The position numbers and the translations under genes were made by a program. From Hsuehochloa calcarea (taxonomy: Eukaryota > Streptophyta > Magnoliopsida > Poales > Poaceae), in the NCBI GenBank assembly GCA_036346395.1, contig CM070594.1, positions 18,695,385 through 18,759,384 of the forward strand: a stretch of 64,000 nucleotides of DNA, written 5' to 3'. Each line of letters begins with the position of its first letter. Position 1 is the stretch's first letter. The notes under the pieces were generated by a model. That model saw only the letters and a list, made by a program, of their open reading frames with translations, was not told the DNA's origin and searched no databases. This document shows positions 33,690 to 46,904 of this stretch, in pieces.

Positions 33690-36600
33690 CTTTTGTTCCT
33701 TGATTTTCAGGACTACCGTGGAAAGGGGAAGAACACGTGGTTCGTCGACTCCAGGTGTTCACGCCACATGACCGGAAACTCAAAATGGTTCACCTCTTTC
33801 ACGCGGGCAACAGGTGATGACTTCATCACCTTTGGAGATGATACACAAGGGCGAATTGAAGGAACAGGATCAATTAGGGTAAACAACAAATTCATTCTAA
33901 AGGATGTCGCTCTTGTGGACAAGCTTAGGTATAATCTCCTTTCTGTTTCTCAGCTTCTTGATGATGGTTATGAGACTATTTTTAAGAAAAATATTTGTCG
34001 TGTGCTTGATTCTACTGGTGAGCTTGTGTTTGGAATATCTAGAGTTGGTAGAATTTTTGGCCGATTTCTCGAATCTCTTCTTTGGATCTCTTAAATGTTT
34101 GCTTACATCTTCTTCTGATTTCTGGCTTTGGCATCGACGTTTGGGGCATATTGGTTTTGATCATCTGACGCGAGTTAGCAACCTCGATCTCATAAGAGGT
34201 TTGCCCAAACTCAAAGTCATCAAAGATCTTTGATGTGCACCACAGAGGCATGGCAAACAAGTTGCCGCCACACCCTTCTCAGACTATGGTTATGGTACGG
34301 ACCGGGATGCGGTTGCTTCATATGGATCTTGTTGGTCTGCTAGAGTCTGGTCAGTCGGTGGAAAATGGTATATTCTTGTCATAGTCGATGATCTTTCTAG
34401 ATATACTTGGGTGTTCTTTCTTACTTCAAAGGATGAAGCTTTTGGTTATTTTCATGACCTTGTTCTTCGTTTGGCTTCTGAGCTTCCTGGTGCTTTGAGA
34501 GCGATTCGCAGTGATAATGGCACGGAGTTCAAAAATGCTTCTTTTGCTTCTTTTTGTCTTTGGCGTGGTATTGAGCATCGTTCTCCTCTCCACACGTCCC
34601 TCAACAAAATGGCGTGGTGGAAAGGAAGAATAGGACCTTGGTCGAAATGGCTAGGGCGATGCTAGGCGAGTATAACACACCGAGGAGATTTTGGGCGAAG
34701 CTATTACTCTTGCTTGCCATATTGCAAATCGTGTCTTTTGAGACCTTCTTTAGGCAAGACTCCTTATGAGCTTCGTTTTGGTAGAAAACCCTCTGTTTCG
34801 CATTTTCGAGTTTTGGATCAAAATGTTTTATCCTTAAGACAGCAACTTAGATAAATTTGAATCAAGAACTTTTGATGGGGTATTTACGGGTTATCCTGCT
34901 CATTCGAGGGTTTTGAGTTTTAATCTGAGACTAACATTATTCAGAGACTTGTAATGTCACTTTTGATGAGACTAGCCACGAGCTAGATCAATTACTCTGA
35001 GATGATTTACAGTGTGAGAGAGCATTTTTGTGGAGGAAGATGAGGACGGCTAATGTCATTCCCTCATCTGCTGCTTGAGGCGCCCATATTGATACAAGAA
35101 CACCTCGTCTACTTCACCTTGATTGAGGCTCTGCTGCATCATCATCATCGCAGATACTGCGGAGGTCGAAGAAACGACATCTCACCCGGGCGCTCCACTT
35201 CGCATTCAGAGACAGCATCCTCCGGAACAGATAATAGGTAATCTACATGAGCGAGTCACTCGCTCCAGGTATAATGATCCAAATCTCTACTCCCATTCGG
35301 CTTTTGTTGCTTCTTTTGAACCCCGCGATATATCACATGCTTTATCGATTCTAGTGGGTAAATGCCATGCATGAGGAGTTAGAGAATTTTGAAAGAAACA
35401 AAGTTTGGAACCTAGTAGAATCTCCTAGTGGTCATAATGTTATAGGAACCCGTTGGGTGTTTAAGAATAAACAAGGTGAGGATGGTTCTGTGGTTAGAAA
35501 TAAAGCCAGATTGGTAGCTCAGGGTTCAGCCAAGTTGAGGGGTTAGATTTTGATGAGACATTTGCTCCTGTTGCTAGACTAGAAGCCATTCGCATTCTGC
35601 TTGCATTTGCTGCATCAAAAGGTTTTAAATTATATCAGATGGATGTTAAAAGTGCCTTTTTAAATGGTTTCATAGATGAGGAAGTGTATGTTAAGCAACC
35701 CCGGTTTTGAGGATCCTAAATATCCAAATCGTGTTTTCAAGCTATCTAAAGCATTATATGGTCTTAAACAAGCCCTAGAGCACAGTATGATAGACTTAAG
35801 ACCTTCTTGCTTAAAAATAATTTTGAGATGGGTAAAGTGGATAAAACTCTATTTATTCTTAGGCGTGGAAATGACTTCTTGCTTGCTCAAATTTACGTGG
35901 ATGATATTATTTTTGGTGGTTCCTCTAATGCTCTTGTTTCCACTTTTACGACACTATGTCCGGGAATTTGAGATGAGTATGATGGGAGAGCTTAATTACT
36001 TCTTGGGACTTCAAATCAAGCAATGCAAGGAAGGAACTTTCATCCATCAGACGAAGTACACTAAAGATCTACTCAAACGCTTCAACATGGGTGACTGCAA
36101 GCCAATTTCCACTCCCATGGAAACTTCGACTGTTTTGGATCCGGATGAGGAAGGAGAAGTCGTGGATCAACGCGAGTACCGCAAACATGATCGGCTCCTT
36201 ACATGTTTGACGGCCTCGAGACCGGACATTCACTTCACGGTATGCCTTTGTGCAAGATTTGAGCGTCTCAGAGAACTTCCCATCGCCAAGCCGTTAAGCG
36301 CATATTCGGTATTTACACTCTACCCTCTTATATGGCATTTGGTATTCCTGCTCTTCAGCTTTGTCCATTAGAGGTTTTTCTGATTCTGATTTTGCGGGCT
36401 GTCGGTTAGATAGGAAGCGTACCTCGAGCACTGTCACTTCATAGGCACTTCTCTTGTATCTTGGTCTTCTAGAAGCGGTCTTACATTGCACAATCCACTT
36501 CTTTGAAGCGGAGTATGTAGGCTCTTGCTAGTTCTTTGTGCTTGATTTTGTGGATGACGCGTCCACTTTGAAAGATTATGGGTTAAACTTTGCTAGTGTT

Positions 36601-36840
36601 CCTCTTTTACGTGATAACACTACGCTATTAATATTGCTAAAACCCATTGCAACATTCTAGGACTAAGCACATAGACATTCGCTTTCACTTCCTTAAAGAT
36701 CATGTTGAAAAAGGTGATATTGTGATGCACTTCGTAGAGTCCAAGCTCAATTGGCGGATATTCTTACCAAGCCTTTAGATCAAACCATTTTCCTCCTTAA
36801 GAAGCGAGTTAGGGTAATTTATCCTTATGGGTTGGTTTGA
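33690..36840 (+). pseudogene. Sirevirus-type pol (protease, integrase, RT, RNase H), badly broken
   Basis: Copia order is kept. The protease has WFVDSRCSRHMTG (about 33740; the usual Gly of the D-S-G triad is Arg). The integrase has WLWHRRLGH (about 34124), VDDLSRYTWVFFL (about 34383) and IRSDNGTEFKN (about 34504). The reverse transcriptase starts with NKVWNLVESPSGH and WVFKNKQGEDG (about 35400-35490). It reaches YQMDVKSAFLNG-like sequence (about 35635) and the YVDDI site read in another frame (about 35895). GELNYFLGLQIKQ and HQTKYTKDLLKRFNM follow (about 35980-36090), with RNase H remnants to about 36800. More than ten stops or shifts separate these blocks, so no product is possible. Confidence 0.88.
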
Positions 36841-38177
36841 GGGGAGTTTGATGTTCTTCTTATCTTTCCTTGTTCTTTTGATCTTTTATTGTTCTTTTAC
36901 GAACTTAGTGATCTTTTCGAACTTTTTAGGTTTTTAGGCTTTTAATTGCATCTCATTGTGTCATATTGCATTCATATGAAAAATACAACAAGTGGTTACA
37001 ACAAGTGGTATGAAAAATCCAAAAGATGCATTGTAATATAAGATTTTACCTTATCTTTTAAAATTGATGAAGCTTTGCCTATTACCCTTTGGAGTTTTGT
37101 ATTTCAATTCTTGCTCAATGTCATGTCTAGTTCTTTGACTTGCTAGAATTATCATGCTTTTACATGTGTAGCTAAGTCTTTGCTATATGAGCTAGAATCT
37201 TTTAAACAACTCAAACTAAGAAATTGCAATTTGTGGATGTTTTAGCGAGTTGCGCAATTAGTGCTCCTCTTGTGACATTGGCCTGTCGAATTGCTTTGTT
37301 AGCTCTTTGATCTAAAATTGACCATTACTTGAGCTTTTGTGTTCTTGAGATTCTAAAGCGCTCATGTGAAAAATGAAAATCAAGATTGTCTTATGCTTAA
37401 ATTGTGCCAAACTATTCTTACGAGGCCTTGTCAAATGACATGAACTTGGAGATAGTTTGATGAACAGACGATCTCATGGGGACCGCTTGTCGAAATGACA
37501 TGAACCTCAAGATTTGTCGCCCAGTAGAAGCTTAGAAAGAGTTTGTGGATGGCTCCTAGTCCGGGATCTTCTTTACTAAGATATACCTTTAATCAACTTT
37601 TGGTCAAGCTTAGGATGAGTTTGTGGATGGCTCCTAGTCCGAGGATCTTGTCACTAAGTTAGATCATTAGTCAACTTCAATATTCAATGCAAATGAGAAA
37701 ATGTTGACAAATGGGCGTTTACAAAATATTGAGCAAAATGATTCAATACGGGCTTGATTGACTCTTAATGTGGTCTTTGTTAGATTTTTGATCTCACTTT
37801 GACGTTTTGACATGGCCAATTTCACTTTAGGATCCTGTTGATGAACTTCTTTGAATTTGAGCGTTGCTTAAATTGATCAAATCTCTTGCTTTACTTTTGA
37901 GCCTTTGTGCTTAGCTTTGATATATATGTCTTACCATGATCTTGCTAGCGCTTATCGGGCTTGATATCTTTGTTTGTGCAATATTAGAGATACTAGCTTG
38001 TTCTTTTGGGTAATCTCCAAAGCTTCTTGTAATCAAAAATTGAAAAATACAAAAATTGAAGCCACTCCATTGCACTTCATGCATATTCCTCTTTATGCTT
38101 CTCTTGTTTCTGCTTCTTCCTTTATTTTCTATTTGTTATCTCTGGATGAGAGGAAGGCGTGATTCCTTGATGAATCC
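36841..38177 (+). other. Non-pol 3' region of the Sirevirus-type element
   Basis: About 1.3 kb between the end of pol and the nested solo LTR; it resumes at 40414. In some Sireviruses this position holds an env-like gene, but here no credible open frame is seen. A local duplication repeats GAGTTTGTGGATGGCTCCTA near 37531 and 37618. Confidence 0.55.
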
Positions 38178-40408
38178 TGTAACACCATGTCTATTCGGAA
38201 GACAAGATGTCACCTAACAAGACAACCTACTATTCAATTCATAAGATTAACATCGCATTCAATGCTAAAGAAACGATTAACCAAGATAACAATCTATAGC
38301 TTAATACCAGTTCATCTATAAATTTAAACAAGAATTAACCAAAACGATAATAATGAACCTCCAAGTGACAATTATTACAGTCCATTACATTATAAATAAA
38401 ACTGAAGAAACGTAAATAGAGTTTTAACGAATGAATGTTTTATTCGTAATGCGTGGAACGTCTTTGGACTACACCCTCCCGCTAGCAACCGTTTCACTGG
38501 AATTCACCTAAAATAAATAAAAGCAAGAGTGAGTCGAAACTCAGCAAGCACAACATATACATTCACAAAGAATACTGAATCGGAACAATTTTCCAAGCAC
38601 ATCACTTACTTCATGAATTTAAGAAAGCATGGTATGAATGAATGAATGCATTGAAGGAGAATGGACTTTCCACATGTTTATACCGGTATAACTAGTGACA
38701 CACCCGTCGGTGTTCACTTAAGCCCGCTCTTAACCAAGAGCGGGATCCAAATCCGTATGAAGAACGTTTCATACGGAATGTCCAAATCGCCTACATTGGA
38801 ATGGTAGGTCTTACATGCCCATATTGGAATTAATGGGACTTAATCAAGTTTCACTCCGTGACAACAAGCCAATTATGTATGCATGGAATGAAAAGCATAA
38901 CTTGGCATTCAACTCAATGTATCATCGAATAAGGTATTGAACTCTACCACATCAAACTCAAATCACAGGAATATTCATAATTTATCAAGTTATCATGAAA
39001 TCAACGAATTCACACAAATTGAACATTGCACTTGCCTTCCGTGTTGTGACGTGTTGGGAAACAACGAAGGTGTCCTTCCACCCACCGTCTCACCGCCTAC
39101 ACAAGCATTGCCACGTATTACGGATAATAGAATATGGTACAGCAACAAGTGTTCTACGATGCTCTATAATCAACCCACCCATCCCAAGGGTTCAATTTGA
39201 CATCTACACCAAAAGTTCAGATTATCGATCTACGGGCAGTTGCACGAGAAAATTCGCCATTAATTATCTGTAACTCTAAAAGACCTGAAACCAGTGCTCA
39301 CTGATTCTTAACTGATCAGGCTACAAAACATTAGTTGGCGGAATCCCCTGATTCGGCCAAAACAGAGGGCTAATTAACTGCTAAACCCAACCCATCTAAG
39401 TCTGTCCAGAAAACAGATCAGCAGTAAAGAAAATGGTGTAACTTTTAGCCTACTGATCCAAATGGAATGATATTTATCAACTTGGAAAGATAATTTCGAG
39501 AGCTATAATAACTTAGTTGGGGGAAGATTCTGATTCGGCCTCTAATTTGAACAAAAACGAGGGACAAACCTACTGACCTCAGTTTTCAGACAGATTGGAC
39601 AGTTCGTATTAAAAAAATTCATATCTCCCAAACTACTGATCGGATTTTCCTGATCTCAGTGCCAAAAGAAAGCGAACGAAACCAGGAACAAATCTCTAGA
39701 AGGGCAAAACCCCAAATTCGGCCTCTAAAGTATCGTAACAAGCCGCGCAACATTCTAATTCAATCTGTAATTTCTGGAACTCTAATCCGACGCGAATCAA
39801 ATGGTCTCTACCGCAACAAAAATCGATCAAAAAAATAACCGGGGTGCTCGTTACCCTTGAAGACCCGTAGCACGACGAAGAACCACTCCCCGCTGGTCTC
39901 CCTTCTTCTTCCTTGGCCGGCCCCAACACCACGAACCCGAGGAGAACGCAAAAGCCCGGCGGAGGAAGAACCGAAGGTGCACGCGTGGAGGATCGGAAGT
40001 GCAGCTCCGGGGGAACACCAATGGCGGCCACCAACGGAGGAGGAGGCGCCTAGGAGGAGGTGCTGCGCCGTGTGGGGAAGAGGAAGAAGGAGGTGGCGGC
40101 TAGGGGGAGGGAGGAGGTGGTGGCTAGGGTTTGGGGGGGGAGTGGCGCCCCCCCTTTATGGCCGGCCACTTCATGGGCCGGCCGGCCCCCTCTTGGGCCA
40201 CCTGGGTCGCGGACTGCGGCCCAGGTTGCCGGAAAATAACGATAACCCCCCCTGCTGATTGGCATTTCCGACGAAATCTATTTCTTTTTCTCCCTCTGAC
40301 TTCTTTCTTTTTACGAATGCGATTACGGAAAGTTTTAAATCTCGATTTCGAAAAACATTCCCAGACATTTGAAACGATACAACCTAGATGGATTTATGAG
40401 GTATTACA
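38178..40408 (-). mobile_element. Solo LTR nested in the Sirevirus-type element, TSD AATCC
   Basis: The plus strand reads TGTAACACCATG at the left edge and GAGGTATTACA at the right edge. AATCC flanks both (38173-38177 and 40409-40413). On the minus strand it starts TGTAATACCTC, with a TATA-like CATAAAG near 40157 ahead of a GC-rich leader, the same layout as the other long solo LTRs. At 2231 bp it belongs to the TGTAATAC...TGTTACA group, like the solo LTR at 53591-55992. Confidence 0.9.
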
Positions 40409-40871
40409 AATCCATTGTCAAAGGGGGAGAAGATGTGTTAAATGAGAAGAGAAGATGTGTTAATGAGAATATATTTCTTTGTTGGGGGAGAAGTTTGTAC
40501 AAAGGGGAGAAACTGAAAATTTGAAAAATTGAGGATCATAGTGAGGGGGAGTTCTTGAGTTGCATTCTTATTGTCTTATTGTATATTATGAACTTGAATT
40601 GCATTCTTTTATCCTCACAATGATCATAGGTCAATTGAACAATTGTTCTTTCATATGGACCTTATGTGAGAATTTTGACCCTTTCCGAAATCAAAGTTTT
40701 TATGCTTTCTTTTGCCTTGTCTCACATGCCTATACTATTACGATGCCGCTTGGTCATGTTCATTGCTTTTTCTTGCTTATGGACCAAGTTGTGCCTTTGT
40801 CTAAAACTGCGAGTAAACTCGTTTTCAAACCTCTTACTTACATTTTTCGGATAATTGCCAATGTGTTCATC

Positions 40872-40880
40872 AAGGGGAGA
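40872..40880 (+). promoter_or_regulatory. Polypurine tract before the Sirevirus-type 3' LTR
   Basis: AAGGGGAGA lies directly before the 3' LTR. Similar tracts at about 40421, 40483, 40501 and 40541 form the multiple-PPT arrangement known from Sireviruses. Confidence 0.75.
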
Positions 40881-40881
40881 T

Positions 40882-42652
40882 TGTGGATTTCATGGGGATA
40901 TGCTCCGGATCTTAGGATGATGTGACAATTGGCAATGGCGTTTACGGTTTGTCGTTTCACGCGTTTTCGACAAAGTGTCAGGCTTACTAGACAGGGGCGG
41001 TCCGACCGGTCCCAAATCGGTCGGACCGCCATGTGGGGCGGTCGGACCGGCAATGACTTAAAAGTTCTCGAATGGGTTTGGGCCAAAAATAGGTGTTGTA
41101 GGCAAGTGAGGGATCCCAATGCACTTGGTCTCATAATTTTGGAGTCTCCATGAAGTTCTATTGGTTTAAAGTTTCCGAAGGTTTGAATTTGGGAGTTTGA
41201 ATTTGGCTAAGTCCCAAGGGCGGTCCGACCGGCTCATTGAGGAGCGGTCCGACCGCCAAGGCGATCCGACCGGCTCACTGGAGCGGTCGGACCGGTTTCT
41301 ACTTGAGCGTCGGCCAACCGTGGCGATGTTGATTTGTTAGGTCAAAGTCATTGGTTTCATGGCATATGGTTTGCATGATGCATGTTTTGACTAACATGGG
41401 TCAAGTTGTGAAGAACTTGTTCCAGAATTCGTGTTTGCTTGTCTATGGTTGTGCAGGTAGCTTGGTGGTCAACGACGGTCAACGGTGAGGAGGATCGGGA
41501 CTAGACTTGGAGAGTTGAGGTCGGAATGATCGGCGATGCGGGTGAGGTCAACGACTCAAGCGTGACGCAAGATGGACAAGGGTGACCTATTGGCAAATCC
41601 ATGATGCATGGTGAAGCGGTTTAGGTCAAAAGGTTAAAGACGACGCTTTGCGAAGCGTGCGTGTGTGACCCGTTTGTTAGTGGGCCTTAACGGGAGCCCA
41701 ATGGAGTCAAACCCTAGGAGTCTAGGCCTCCACTATAAATAGGAGGAGATGGTGGCTGCACCTCTCCCTCTCTCGCCTTTTTATGTTTCAAAAACCTAAT
41801 TGTCTTTAGGGGAGTTGAGGTGGAGGCAAGGGCTCTTGATGGTTTGTGGTGAATTTCGTGATCTTTGATTGTCCACTGATCCATGATGGTGTGGATGTAA
41901 TCCAGCAACAATCACGAAATCAATCTATGCAAGGTTTGCATGAGATAAGTCTCTTTTCGTTCTTGCTTTCAATTTCGTGTTTTTAGGGCTTTCTTTGATC
42001 CGCGAGTTTGTGATTGATTCTTTCACGTGAATTAGCTTGCTGTGATATGTGTGAATCTATCTAGCATCATCTTGATCATCAATCCCTCACAAACAAGCTT
42101 TAGGATCAAGTTTTCGCTCTTGCGGTTTTAGACCTTCATTAATCAATTGGCAATTGCTCAAGATCGTTCCAAGAATTATCATAATATTCGATTGGAATAG
42201 GTCCTCAATAGCATATAGAAGGTGTGTGCAAAGTTTCATAAAGATTAGAGTTGAGAATCAAAGTTTCACCTAATTGCAACCGTCATCGGGCTGATTTTAT
42301 CAAGCTGCGGATCGGTTCGAGTCGGCGGTCGGACCGCCCGTCATCACCGGTCAGACCAATTTTGGGCGGTCCGACCTTGCCAAACTGCTTGCCGGTCGAC
42401 CGCCCGACAATCGGTCCGACCGATTGGGTCAATGATCGACCGCCGTCTTTGTGAGTCTTTGCAATCTTAGTTGATTTTGTAGCATTGCTTAGGGTTTAAT
42501 TGGATTCAATACTAGTCTTCCATTGTCTTGGTATATTGATCTTCATAGCTTTCTAATAGCTCTTGGAGTGAAATTGTATTGAGTTCATAATTTGTGAAAA
42601 AGTGAGCGTGCTCCTATTCACCCCCCCCTCTAGTCGCCTTTACGGTCCAACA
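40882..42652 (+). repeat. 3' LTR of the Sirevirus-type element
   Basis: Same ends and palindrome clusters as the 5' LTR, with most differences being single-base indels and a few substitutions. Confidence 0.93.
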
Positions 42653-42657
42653 ATATT

Positions 42658-42780
42658 ATTCTTTTTATGCAATAACCTTAAATGAATCCTAGAAACTGAA
42701 TTTCTAAGAGATATGAGCTTTCATAAATTTATGAAAACTTAGACCTAGTACATCTTGGAAGCATCATATTTTCCATTGTG
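42658..42780 (+). repeat. Tandem 1.39-kb repeat, unit 1 (right piece)
   Basis: It continues unit 1 after the Sirevirus TSD: ATTCTTTTTATGCAATAACC through to TTTTCCATTGTG, matching the ends of units 2 and 3. Confidence 0.85.
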
Positions 42781-44173
42781 TAGCTAGGTGCATGTGTGAA
42801 AGCTAGCGTAGCTTTATTATATGCTTCTCAAGTCGCCCCTGTATCAAACACTTGTGGATCAAGGAAGATCCAAATGTATATACACGTACGTATGTACGTA
42901 CGTACGTGTGATCGATCGATCGGTCGGGCCCTTGTGTCATGCGTGTCGCGATAACCAACTTATTTGTCAAGAAACTCTTGATTACGGGGTGATGTTTATA
43001 ATACTGAAACTATTTTTAATGTGGATTTTAGTCTATAAATAGAATTTTTCTGTATACAGAAAGAGATTGATTAATGAACAGAGGTTCCTCCATACTGTGT
43101 TTCCATCGGTTGTCTCTCTGTTTGTTGTCTCTCATTAGTTATTGGATTGATTGTCTTCCTACGACGACTATGTTATTTAACACGTTATCAGCACTAATCG
43201 CTCTGCACAGTCGAATCGGTATGTCGTCGGGATTCCATCTTTCAATCTCTAATTTTAGTATGAATTAATCTGGTAGATTAATTTGGATGAACCTATTTAC
43301 ATGTGTTAACGACTAATTAGCCATTAGATTGATTAGTGTTTCTAAATCGAGATAAAATCATCGTAGATCGCTTGTTGTTCATATCGGTTCTTCGTTTCTC
43401 GCTCACAAGATAAGAAGAAAAACATTTGCGATTTGTGGGTGACCAGCGCCGCCGCTTGATGGCACTCCACCGCACCACACCGCGTCGTCATCATTGTGTG
43501 TTGCCGCCCGGCCGTGTGGCCTCGTGCATCGCTACCGACTCCACGCCACCGTCGCGCGCAAGTGCGCTCGACACGCTCCGGCCATTCGCCGCCACTATCG
43601 CAGCAACAACAGCGTTGCGCCGCGGCCACCAAGTAGCGCCCTCGCCGCGCTAGAGCCGCATGATGCCCCACCATTGCCGGAGCGCCACACGCGATGCATG
43701 CATGCGTTTTGCAATCGCGCCATCACCGATGGCCAAATTGTAGTTGCCCGTTCGGGGCATAAATAGGTTGAAAAAGAATACTAGAAAAATCAAAAAAATA
43801 GGGGGAAAATTGAAAAATTCTAAAATTTTGCAAATAAACCCTCAAAGTTCTGAAAATTACAAGGGTATTTTTGTTGATAAGGAAAATTTGCGAAAAACCC
43901 CTAGCATTTTTGGGAAATTATGGCGGATTTCAGATTTTCATATATTCTTACAGAATAACCCTTCGGGAATCCAATTTTTGGGGCGGATCAGTATGTTCTA
44001 TGATTATTTTATAATCTAGACCCTGTCTTATGGTTATTTGCTTTAATGTTATTCTATTTATGCAATAACCTTAAATTAATCCTAGAAACTGGATTTCTAA
44101 GATATATGAGCTTTCATAAATTTATGAAAACTTAGACCTAGTACACCTTGGAAGCATCATATTTTCCATTGTG
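42781..44173 (+). repeat. Tandem 1.39-kb repeat, unit 2
   Basis: 1393 bp. It has TATAAATA (43034-43041) and AACACGTTATCAGCAC (43179). The GC-rich block (43440-43700) has lost many single bases compared with units 1 and 3, so no protein frame is conserved between copies. Confidence 0.9.
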
Positions 44174-45566
44174 TAGCTAGGTGCATGTGTGAAAGCTAGC
44201 GTGGCTTTATTATATGCTTCTCGAGTCGCCCATGTATCAAACACTTGTGGATAAAGCAAGATCCAAATGTATATACACGTACGTACGTGTGATCGATCGA
44301 TCGGTCGGGCCCTTGTGTCACGCGTGTCGCGATAACCAATTTATTTGTCAAGAAACTCAAGATTACGGGGTGATGTTTATAATACCGAAACTATTTTTAA
44401 TTTGGATTTTAGTCTATAAATAGGATTTTTCTGTATACATAAAGAGATTGATTAATGAATAGAGGTTCCTCCATACTGTGTTTCCATCGGTTGTCTCTCT
44501 GTTTGTTGTCTCTCATTAGTTATTGGATTGATTGTTGTCCTGCGACGACTATGTTATTTAACACGTTATCAGCACGAATCGCTCTACACAGTCGAATCGG
44601 TATGTCATCAGGATTCCATCTTTCAATCTCTAATTTCAGTATGAATTAATCTGGTAGATTAATTTGGATGAACCTATTTACATGTGTTAACAGCTAATTA
44701 GCCATTAGAATTATTAGTGTTTCTAAATCGAGATAAGAGTACTGTAGATCGGCCTGTTGTTCATCTCAGTTCTTCGTTTATTGCTCACATGATAAGAAGA
44801 AAAACATTTGCGATTTGTGGACTGACAAGGCGCCGGCCGCCACTGGCACCCACCGCGCCACGCCCGCGTCATCACTGATGGGCGTTGCCGGCTCGAAGCC
44901 GTGTGGCCTCGTGCACTACGCTGACTCCACACCACCGTGCGCGCGTGCGCTCGACGCGCTCTCGGCCATTCGCCGCCACTATCGCCGGCACCAAGCAGAT
45001 GTTGTGCCCGCGACCACCGAAGTCGCGCCCTCGCCGCTAGCTAGACCCGCCAAATACCAATCACTGCGAGGAGCCCCTCCGCGCGCGATGCATGCACGTT
45101 TTTGCACAGCCACCATCACCGATGGCCAAATTGTAGCTACCCGTTCGGGGCAGAAATAGGTTGAAAAAGAATACTAGAAAAACTGAAAAAATAGGGGGAA
45201 AAGAGAAAAATTCTAAAAATTTGCAAATAAACCCTCGAAGTTCTGAAAATTACAAGGGTATTTTTGTTGATAAGGAAAATTTGTGAAAACCCCCAGCAGT
45301 TTTGGGAAACTAATGGCCGATTTCAGATTTTCATATATTCTTACAGAATAACCCTTTAGGAATCTAATTTTTGGGGCGAATCAGTATGTTCTATGATTAT
45401 TTTATAATCTAGACCTTGTCTTATGGTTATTTGCTTTAATATTATTCTTTTTATGCAATAACCTTAAATTAATCCTAGAAATTGAATTTCTAAGATATAT
45501 GAGCTTTCATAAATTTATGAAAACTTAGACCTAGTACACCTTGGAAGCATCATATTTTCCATTGTG
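44174..45566 (+). repeat. Tandem 1.39-kb repeat, unit 3
   Basis: 1393 bp, the same length as unit 2. TATAAATA is at 44415-44422 and AACACGTTATCAGCACG at 44560-44576. It ends at CATTGTG, where the next unit would begin, and unique sequence starts with a T-run. Confidence 0.9.
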
Positions 45567-46899
45567 TTTTTTTTCGTGGTATTGTGGGCTTGGAAAATTA
45601 ATTAATGGGTTTAGTAATACTGAAAATTGCTCGTGGACCTTAAAAATTATCAGAAAATGTAAAAATACTAGAATACTTCTGGGAATGTATAAAATTATCT
45701 ACTAAATAGATAAAATTAATCTTTACTATTTTTATTCTTTTCATGCATTTTAAATATTTTACCAGCTGTAAACATATAGAAAATCACATAAATTATGCGG
45801 GGCATGTTTGGCATCACTAAGAGGATATTTGTTTGTCTTGGATGACAGCAAAGATATGCTCTATGGAGACCTATAGCAATCTCCTAGGTATCCCTTAACT
45901 TTGTAAAGATATTGTATTCTTACACAGGCTGCATTAGTAGTATAGATTCAGCTCCTATCGAGTTTGACCTTGCTCCTGGTGAGCATCTCTTATCTTTTTC
46001 TTTAGGATGGAACCTTATGCATTAGATCGTTTTTCCCAGATGCCATATATAAATTAATGGGCTGAGTTGTTATATTAAAATCTTATCTCCTGCTGAATAA
46101 TTAATTAAATCTGCATAATAAATATATTGCCAGTAGTAAAATGATTTTGTATGGAATAAATTTGTAAACTGTATACCTGAAAATCAAAAATATGTTGCCA
46201 TGCTTTGCTAAAAAAATGTTGTACATGTGCTCTTGATATTCACTAGCTTGTAACGCATACGGATGTCTATATGGCAAAAGGGAAACTATTTTTCTCAGTG
46301 GCACCGGACCAAGACTAGTCATATGTTGATCTCTGATGGATCATTTTAGCTAGAATTTAAAACACCGTATCCCTCAAATAAGTACATAATAACTTCAGCC
46401 CTAAGACTTGGAGTCTATATAACATTATCCTCCACCACACTGACTTCTTAATTGAAGAACTTTGTAAGCAAAATGTTACAGAGTATATATTGGTTTCACA
46501 CCAATAAAATTATACTCCTGTTGAAGTATGATTGCAAATCTTTAACTCCGAGTTGATTTTCAAGAAAATGCCTGATGCACACGCTATCACTTGGAATTTT
46601 ACAGTTGGCATGAAAAGGGAGAGCAAATTGGGCATATGTGGGATATTGGAAGTTAAGACGCATAGAAAAATATTCAAAACAAGAGTCATGGTAGGCACAG
46701 TGGCATATCCTAGGTCAAAACCAGAAGCAAATTAGCCCTAAGTAATAAAATTAATCTAGTTTGTTTGGGAGATAATTAAAAGAAATTGCATGATTTTTAT
46801 CCTTATCCAGTTGATATGGAAAATAACATTTACGCCATTGTCGATACCCATATTGTTGGCAGCCACAATCATTGCTGCCCACGAATGGAAATTTATTTA
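45567..46899. other. Unassigned AT-rich sequence
   Basis: No gene, TIR or LTR boundary was found. A frame at 46532-46735 has no family signature. Confidence 0.5.
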
Positions 46900-46904
46900 T
46901 ATCT

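Larger units (their letters stand above)
29494..42652 (+). mobile_element. Sirevirus-type Copia retrotransposon, TSD ATATT
   Basis: The LTRs are 29494-31266 and 40882-42652 (1773 and 1771 bp), both TGTGGATTT...GGTCCAACA. The TSD is ATATT (29489-29493 and 42653-42657). Other signs are a Met-tRNA-like primer site, gag, Copia-order pol, a long non-pol 3' region and several purine tracts before the 3' LTR (about 40421, 40483, 40501, 40541, 40872). The last trait and the palindrome-rich LTRs are hallmarks of Sireviruses. A solo LTR (38178-40408) is nested in the 3' region. Gag and pol are heavily broken. Confidence 0.93.

Noticed and set aside
36841..38177. env-like gene in the Sirevirus 3' region
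   Set aside because: The position fits, but there is no open frame of useful length and no membrane-type protein pattern, so it is left as a non-pol 3' region.
28220..45566. Tandem 1.39-kb units as centromeric satellite or rDNA spacer
   Set aside because: There are only three copies, the unit is far longer than the roughly 155-bp rice centromeric satellite, and there is no rRNA-like sequence.
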